DNA from: Prinia subflava
Lineage: Eukaryota > Chordata > Aves > Passeriformes > Cisticolidae
Direction of reading: 5' to 3'
DNA: 64,000 bases
NCBI RefSeq assembly: GCF_021018805.1
Contig: NC_086283.1
Coordinates: 14,273,162-14,337,161, forward strand
How positions within the stretch are numbered: position 1 is the stretch's first letter; each line of letters opens with the position of its first letter. A program made the translations under genes and the position numbers. Below the pieces are notes generated by a model. It was not told where the DNA came from. It saw only the letters and a program-made list of their open reading frames with translations, and did not search any database. Shown in pieces: positions 27,201 through 36,200 of the stretch.

Positions 27201-30200
27201 AATGTAAATGCCAAATAGTTTTAAGTTTTATACACTCACACATGTTTCTTTCCAGAGACGGAAAAAAGCCAGCCTTCTCCTGGGATCACAGGCTGCCCAG
27301 GCAGTCCAACAAGGGTCTCAGTTCACTGTCAGTTGCCAAGCCACTGAATGTACCATCTCCCAGCTTACACAGGATATCAAAAACATCTACCTGACAACTA
27401 CTTCTTTGTTGACCTCCCACCCCTTCCTCACATCAAAATATTAGATGTTTTAGTGGTTAGCATACATTTAACTTCCAAAGCGTCACAACACCATTATTCG
27501 CTCCTCCGAGAAGATGTATCACTGCACTGAGATGAAGAGTACAAAAGGTGAAGTTTATTCTTAGTATTATGTCTTGTGTAATTGATGAACAAAACCAGTC
27601 AAGTGGGGCTTAACAGGCAAAATTATCTACAAAGCTAAGGAGAACGAAACCCTGAAAGCAACAGGGAAGGTCTGATGCAGTTATGCAATACAGTGTTTCA
27701 ACATCTCATAAAACTTTCAAAAAACAAACAAAACTCCAAAGTTCCAAGAAGTAGACACTGACACAATCTTTTCTTCCTGAAGCTGTCAGCTGTCTCAAAA
27801 CAGCACCAATGCTTAGAAGTCATTTATCAGTTCTTTGTATCTGGTGGAGTTCCAGCTTTGATTTCTCTCTTCTGTCACATTAACCTGTGGATCTCAACAC
27901 AAATAGGTATATCAAGGTTTGACTTTTTCCGGTTTTAACCCCGTTAGATCTTTTTGTAAAGCACACTGGAGTAAAGAATGAGGCAAAAAGTCTTCAGGAC
28001 AGCCCATCTGTGAATGGTGACAAGCCTGCTTCCCAGGACTGCTCCTGTGTTTTCCTGGTTTGCAAGGATGCTCCAGCAGAAGTTGAGGATAAGTGGTGCA
28101 TGTTTCTACAACTCAACTTTCTGACAATCAGTGCATTTAGCTTGAAGGTTTCGGAATGGCAGTAAAGCTGGAACAAGAATGAAAACCCCCAACAAGCCCA
28201 CCACCAGTCCATAGCTTCCCTGTTTATAAAACAGGGCCCATGCTTTGCCCCTACATCTTTGGAAAGCTATACTGGATCTTCAGTGTCTGCAACTGCTAGA
28301 AGCACAAAGCACTCCCTTATACTACTCTAATTAGAATGCACAGGCAATGAATGATTAATTAGCTGTCCTACTCCTAGTAATTTTATCACAGAGTTGGTAC
28401 ACCCTGTCTACATATAGCTTCCAGCTGCTCACAAGACAGGCTTTCGCTAGAGGACTGGGCAAAATCCTTCAGCCATATGTGTGCCAGGATGCACAGGAAC
28501 AGCACCAGATGGTTTCCACTGCCTGGAAAGTACAGAGAGACCATCAGCCCTGAGGTTACACCTTCAGTGGCAAAAATCTGCATTTTTGGTCAGAAGAAGC
28601 TGTATCTTGGAAGAGTTTCAAGTGATTTCAGTCTGCTTGGACATCTGGCCACAACTCTTCGCTGCCTCCCTACCTTGACAATAAGCAACACAGAGCATTT
28701 GCTCATCTTGGTTGTTGGTGTCTGCAAAGAAAGTGCTCACAGATTCTCAAAAATAGATGTTGTAATAGCTTGCCCATATAAGAGATGGTGGTAGAAACAC
28801 AAGCAAGAGAGAAACAAGTAAGCTAAGATAAGAAATGCCTCTGGTTAAACGCTAGCAGCCTGCAAGTCTGAGGATAGATGAGCCAGTGTCTTTGCATTGC
28901 CATGCTTGTTAATATAGTCCACATCCACAATGAGGATGTGTGAGCATTGTGCAACCCAGATCTAAAAATCAGAAGTGTGAGATACAATGTTTCAACACAC
29001 AAGGCAGCTGAGTATTTAATCAGACACCAACTGTGACCTAAATTTCACCTGTATCATCTTTATATTCTCTGAGTACTGAAAAGCCTTAACTCTCGAGGGA
29101 AAGGGGCAGAGTTCTCTCCCTTTCGAGATAAACTGCACCAACACATTAAACCATCTAACATGGTGACACTAACAGCATTAGCACTTAGGGAAACCTGATT
29201 CAACAGCCAAAAACTCCATAAAAATCTGCTGCTGCTTTCAACAAGCCTCACAAGAAAATCAGAAAAACATCATGGCCCAAACTCATCAGTCACCACCATT
29301 TTATTAAGCCACTGTACAAAAATCAAGTAATCAACAATGGATCTACCAAATGCCCTGACAAGATTTTTGTACATTAATCAGTAAACTTCAGCTGACTTCC
29401 CAGTCTCCAATGACACATCCCAAAGACTTTTCTGCATATGGATATCCTGGCTCTACTTCTAGGCTGTGAGGAGCTTCATGATTTCAGTCCTATTGAAGTC
29501 AGTTGAATATTAAAACACATCTAAAGAAACACGTTTTAAAGAAACCGGAAAAAGAGAAAACCAAAGTGCAACAATCAAATGCAATTGAAAGTAATTGAAA
29601 TTTTTAACTTCGCAACTGAAAGTGCACTAAGAGAGAAGATATCTCCCTCCCCTTATGAAAGTTTCTCTTTTTTTTGTCAGCATAACTTCCATGTCCGAGC
29701 TATTCACTGTTTTTATCAGTAGCAGTAAAATACCAGCTATTTAATTGGTAGCAGCACAAGCACATTCACCAGCTTTTCCAGAAAACATAATCCCCAGTGG
29801 AAGTGTGGTTCTGCCACTTGGAAACTAGTAATTGAGGAGGGGGAAATCATGGTGTTTGCCAATACCTTTTTGCCCCTTCCCCTCTCCCTTAAAGTTCCCA
29901 AGAAGGACCCTCTCATTTCCCTCTGTCCACTTTCAACTCTGACCACCTTGGCATCCCACACTCCTAGCTGTCATGGGAAACATCTGGAGTCCTGGACCGG
30001 GATAAAGAAATCAGAGTCTACAAACCACTTAAACTAAACACAGACTTTGCAAAGCTGTCATGTGCTTTTTGAAAACATAATCTAACCCAGTCAGCTGAAA
30101 TTGCTCCTGTGGCTTCACACCAGCTCTGCAGGCTGTGGTTTGTCAGCAGTAAAATCAGAGGAAGGTGCACAGGGAGGAGGCCAGGATTGCTGGACAGTTT

Positions 30201-33200
30201 CAGGAACACACCTTGGTGACTCTACAGTCTCTGGCATGGCCAGGCAGATGAGACACACAACACGTAGACAGCTGGAACCACCCTGCCTGACACCAGCTCC
30301 GCAATTTCACCTTCCTGCTCTTCGCAGAGCGTCTCTCAGGAGGTATTACACGCTTGTTGCATCTTGTTCTCAGATTATCCGACACTACTGCGCACAAGGG
30401 TGTGAGAAACGCTGTGCTCTGCACCTGCACAGCACCAGACTACAAGAGCTAGCCCCGTGGGGAGACCACATCCCCACCATATGACAGCTATCCTCGCTAT
30501 CTGCCTGCTGCTCTCACCTACATATGGCTGCACACCTTATGCTCAAACCTCTCTCAGCATGGGGCAAAACCTTTGAAGCATGGAGCAAGCAATGTTTACA
30601 TCAAAATGTAACATCCTCTGACTTTCAACACCTTAAGTTAACTATATCCATCGAGAAGGCTGGGTTTTACAAGTCCAGTTTGCAAACCTTGAGGTTTTCC
30701 TTTCCTGAACTTTGTGAATGGTGCTACGCTTGCAGCAGAAAGCAGAGCAGTGTGAAGAAAAGCCTGATCAGAGAGACAGACAACAGCAGTGCTGAAGTTG
30801 ATAACTCTTATAATTTGGTTACAAGGGAGTAAGCGTACACAGACAGTAGACTCACTGGATGAAAAATAAGTGTGGGGGGAAGACAGCAAAGGACAGAGGA
30901 GCAGGTGACACTCCCCCAGAACACTGTTGATCACACCGGTGGCAACACAGACCATAGATAAAGGCTGAGAAGTTCCAAGCAACTAAAGATTCTGCAGTCT
31001 CCTTTCATCCAGAGACACTAGTGATTCTTATCGAGATGATGATTTACCTGCACAACACGTGGTACTGCTCATTCATCTGTTTAACACGGCTACTTACAGT
31101 CTTAAATGTGAGAGAGGCTGGCTCAGTTATTAACACTGCCTGCACTTCGTACAGCTGTTTCTGGTCACGTCAAGGCAGGAATGCAAGAGCAAGAAGAGAG
31201 AGGCCACCGTGACATCCCAGGGTGTCACCTCACATATGCTTTGCCAGCTACTCCCTCTCACAGCTGTGAGCAGACACCTACCCTGAAAAAGCAAAGCCCT
31301 TCCTCAGGCACAGACAGAAAGCCCTCCCCACTTTGTCTAGCCCTCCCCTGCCTTTTGTCTAGAGGACACAGCCTCTCTGAGGAGCTATAGATGCAGACTG
31401 GCATGGGCACAGACAGCTGGAACAAGGCTCTTGGAAAGGGCTGCTGAGGCACAGAGAGCTTCAGTTTGACAAGCATCAGCTGGCAGAGGGAAGAATCCAC
31501 CTTCAGACCCCAGAGGTAAACTAGTAAAGATAGGTCTTTGAAAGAAATAAAAGACCATGAGCTGCTGAAGAAACACAGGGAAAACCTATGTTCAGAAAAC
31601 CCAGAGAGAGCACATTTTCCTCCTCTGGCTATGGCAGAGAGCTGTAAAGATGGTCTTTCACCCAGGCCTGCTGGCCGCTGGCCGGCAGCACAGAAGCTGT
31701 GGCTGGTCTATGACTACTTGGGAGAAACCCCCAAGGTCTACCATGTACACCCCAGCTCCAAGACAACAAGTCCAAGGTGGGCAGGATGCACTAAACCTTG
31801 GCACAACACTGAGGACAGATACCAGAGGTATAAAGACGAATTAGGGAAATGGGTGCGCAGATGCCAGATTTGATGGGCTGGTACTATACACTACAAAGCT
31901 GTGACACGTCAGAGTCTCACTTGTGGCCAGGCTTTGATGTAGTAATACAATTTTCTAAAGTGCTTGATTTGCTCCTCACTGTTTCCAGTTATTTCAATCC
32001 TGCAGTGGTTTGCATGGGAGCAAGTCAAAGCCACATTTCTGAACAGCCATCCCTGCACAGTGCACACTCAGTAGAGCACTTCTGCCCTTGCTTTCAAGAG
32101 CATTCCCATCAGCTTCACAAATATTGCTTGAAAATATGTTACTGCAAACAAGCATGTTGACTGGAAAAAGAGAGGCAAAGAATGTAGTCCTATTAAACAT
32201 TAAAAAAAAAAGTTCTTAATTTTATCTACTGGGCATTCTGAGAAAAGAAGATATGAGCATCTGTAGATTCCTTTTTGGTGAGTTTTTATAGGCAGGCCAC
32301 TGTTTAAAAGGCAGGTCAGGTGTTGAAGAGAGTGAACGTGTCTTACCAGCTCTTTCCAGCTACCAAAAATACTTGATTTCCAATAACACAGATCTTTGAC
32401 ATAAAGTCTTATTTCTAATGCAGCTTAAGGACGAGTATTGGCCTGTCTGAAGATAACTAACTGAGTCAAAATCAACAGTCACCAAACTACTCAAATCTCT
32501 CCTAGAAGCTGTGACTCTCAGCCATACTTACTCAGCTTAATGAAGTCATCACGCTTGTCCTGAACAAACAACTATTCCGACTACAAAAAGGCTGGGGCAT
32601 TCAGAAAACTTGTATCCATCCCCTCCAGCTTCTTCCCTGCCCTCTTCTTTAACTCACCACACACAGCCACCCACCCATTTTATCCTGAACACATCTTCCA
32701 GCTTCAGCATGATTTCAGGAAAGGGGCCAGTCATTAGTGCCACACACTGTGCCAAGCTTTCATGCTCTTTCCAAGCCAGGCCGGCAGACAGCCTTTATTT
32801 CATTTGCAGGCTTTCATTTCAGCTGCAACTTCAGAAAGCTTCTGAAGAGTACGCATGATACAGGAGTGACAAGTAACAAATACAACAGAGGTAAGTACAA
32901 GTTTAGGTTGCCAAATTGCCCTACAAACCCCCAGTCAGACAAAAAGCCAGTCATTCTTACAGCAGCTGTGCCTTTTGAGGTAAAGAAGCACTAATACTGT
33001 CCCTCATGTCCTCTGTAACAATAGATTATACTGATTGTAAAAAACTAGTATCTTGCTCCCCTGGGCTCATATTTGTTTTTACCTCTTAGCAAAAAGGAAA
33101 CCAAGAGAGGAATCCGATGGTTCTAATACATGTGTGTTTAGAGACAGGACTTTAGAGTTGCATCTGAGAACACCTTACAGCCATTTTAGGTGCTGATGAG

Positions 33201-36200
33201 ATTTCTTTACTGTCAAGAAATCAGATTTTTACTTATTTAGGCCCTCTAAAAGAGGCTTCTCTCTCCTCAGTGTAGGTTCTCCTAGTCCTGCAGTCTCAAA
33301 AAGTACTGGCACAAGTCAGTTCACATGATCAAGACCACACAAATTTTAAAACAACTCCCACTATAAATATCTGGCATATTCGAATCCCTCAGCCAGCCAA
33401 TTCAACACAACACAGGCATATTTAAGACATCTCAGGGAAAACAATTCCTTTACTTCTCATTCAACCAAATAGCAATTGTTCCTAAATTAAGTTGATTTTA
33501 AATTCCGACATCAAATCATTAAAATCATTCTGAAGCCCAAATGGCATCAATTCAGCTGAAACTGACATTTCATAAATCAAATCCACTGCAGCCACTAGTG
33601 AAGGTATAGCAACCTGAAATAGCTAGGTCAGATCCTGTGATGGATCAAAGGAGCAAGAGGGATGAGTACTAATGAAATACCTGTCTTCTGCAAGGGGTAA
33701 CCAGTTTAATTACTTTTTTTTTTTTTTTTTTACAAATAACACTTACAATGGGTGTTGAAACATAAACATACACAGCTCTTTGTCTGCAACGTGCTCACGA
33801 CAAACACAAGCCCTGCCACCTCTCCTCCTGAGCAACCAGGACCTCGTGGCTGACTTCTCACCCACCGGGAGGAGGCTAAAACAGGAAGATCCACACAGAC
33901 TGTCCTCCCAAGCAGGTGCATGTCTGAATTCTCAGCTGTTCTGGGGTATATGATTAACAAGCATGCTGCCCTGGACACGGAGCTCTCTGCTGCTGTAATC
34001 CTGCGCTGAGGCTCAGGACAAGTGGACTCATGTTTGAAAAGAAAGGACACCCAGTTCAGAGAAATCCAGAAGATCTGGATCACCTAGGTTAGCTGGTTTG
34101 TTTTGGTGGGGTTTTTCCTGCTTTTTGAAAGAGAATGAACATTATAATGACATTTCTATCAGCAGCTATGAGCCAGTAGATTCCACAATGCACAGAAAGG
34201 CAGTGCTCCTCTGCAAATTTGCATCCAGACAGGGAATTCTGTAAAAAAATCATATTTTTGTCTGCCGTATCTTACCAGACAAAAGATTTGAGGCAAATTT
34301 GGCTTGAGACATTGTTCTGTAACTCTCATGAGATACTAATTACCAAAGCCCAGGTTTTCTCATTAGCAGAAGTCAAATGAAGTCCAAATTACTCAAACAG
34401 AACAAACCTCTACAGCCAAAAGCAAGTTCCACCCATCAGACTCGAGCAAGCTTTTAAAGCTTTACAAACTACTAACAACCAGCTAGTTGTTTCACACTCC
34501 TCTATAATTCCTCCAGATCCCAAAAGACCCTTTACCTTAGGCACCTCAGCTTGTCTCTTGCTCTCCAACACTTATCTAAGAATCACCACAGGGAGCCAAG
34601 ACATCATGGCAGACCTGAAGGAAATCAATCCAAGTGAAATTATAGCACTGAAAAAGGCAAAATTTAGATATACTTATGAAGAATATTTCTTTCCCTAAAA
34701 CTACTGCAATACAAAATTATTGTTTCCCATTACAGACATAATCTATATTATTATCTGATAAATTTCAGGAAATCAATGCAAACTCAGACTAATTTTGCAA
34801 AACAGCTGGTTCGATACTTCACCACCAAAATGGCCAAGCTGCTGCTCCTGAGACATGGTCAGAGACTCTGGAGACTTCAAGTACATAACAACACAAGTGA
34901 AAAACTAGTGTGGGTCAGACAGAAGCTTTATTAACCACGGTCACGGCGAGAGAACGCTGGAACAGCATTCCTCCCCCTCTGCATCCCGGCCAAGCGATTG
35001 CAGAGACACAAACTACAGAATGTTTCAGGGAGGAAAAGGAAACAAAAAAGAGGTGAGGAAAAATGATTGTGTAAGTATTAACAAAGCCAGACATCCAGCC
35101 CTAAGAGGAGTCAACTCTTCAAGTACCTCGCTATTCACCTCAATTTGAAGGAAAAATGAGCTGGTAAACAGTGTGACAATGTGGGAAACTGGCTTGTGGT
35201 AGAGCCATGGGAGTGCCACACCTACTACGACCCTGGTATCCTCAAAAGGAGGGAGTTTGAAACACTTAGAAGCAGTTAGTTCTTAGTCAAAAGGAATGTT
35301 ATTTCAGTTAGGCTAAACTTCTTAAGCACCTTGAATATTAATTTTAGCACCTCAGTGTAAAATCCAGAGGAACAAGCACTTCCAGAAAATAAACCTCTAC
35401 TGACTTACGCGCTTTCAGTAGCAGGTACTCCCCCAGTAACTTCTGTTCCCTGTAGAGGACAGGCATAAGAATCACTTTGCCAGCTGCAATCCCCCTCTTC
35501 ACATTACATCCACAAGGTCAGCAGCTGTGACCATAAACGCATCTTTTAATTAACATGTTTTCTTTCATTTCAAAAGGTGCCCTCTAAAGGGCTCCTCCAA
35601 GAGGAATTGCTGAAACAATTCTGTGCCACTGTTTAACATTTTCATGAACAGCATGAATGAGAAGCAAAATTGAATGGTGAGAAATAAAAGGGAGTTTCCT
35701 CTCAGGGAAGACCTAGGCAGCAGGAAAGGCATCACTCCATCCGTAGGAAGTCAATGCAGCCTTCACAAGGTTCAAAACCCCTTGTACACTTTTGTGTCTC
35801 TGTGTTCCTCTCAAATCAAGGCACCCTGTAAAGCCCTGGTAAGCATTTTTGAAGTCAGAGCAGGCTCCCCAAGGAACCTGAAAGGGACAATCAGTACTGT
35901 GTCACAGCCTCCTACAGCAGGAGATGGAGCTCATTTCCAGAGCTGGGCAGAGGTCACCCACTTCTTCACCCACACGGGCTTGGCAGGATCAAGCCACAGC
36001 ACAGGAAAACCAAGAGACCTCAGCCCACACTGCCCTGTCCAGCAGAGGCTGGAGAGATGAGCTCCAGGACTTCCAGTTCCTGGCATTTCTCCCATTCTCC
36101 ACCGCAGACTCCTCCTGACAGCCTTCTCTATAATTTCCAACAGCTCAGGACCCTGTGTCCCACACATGCATCTTCATCACCTATCAGGCATGGCTTCATT

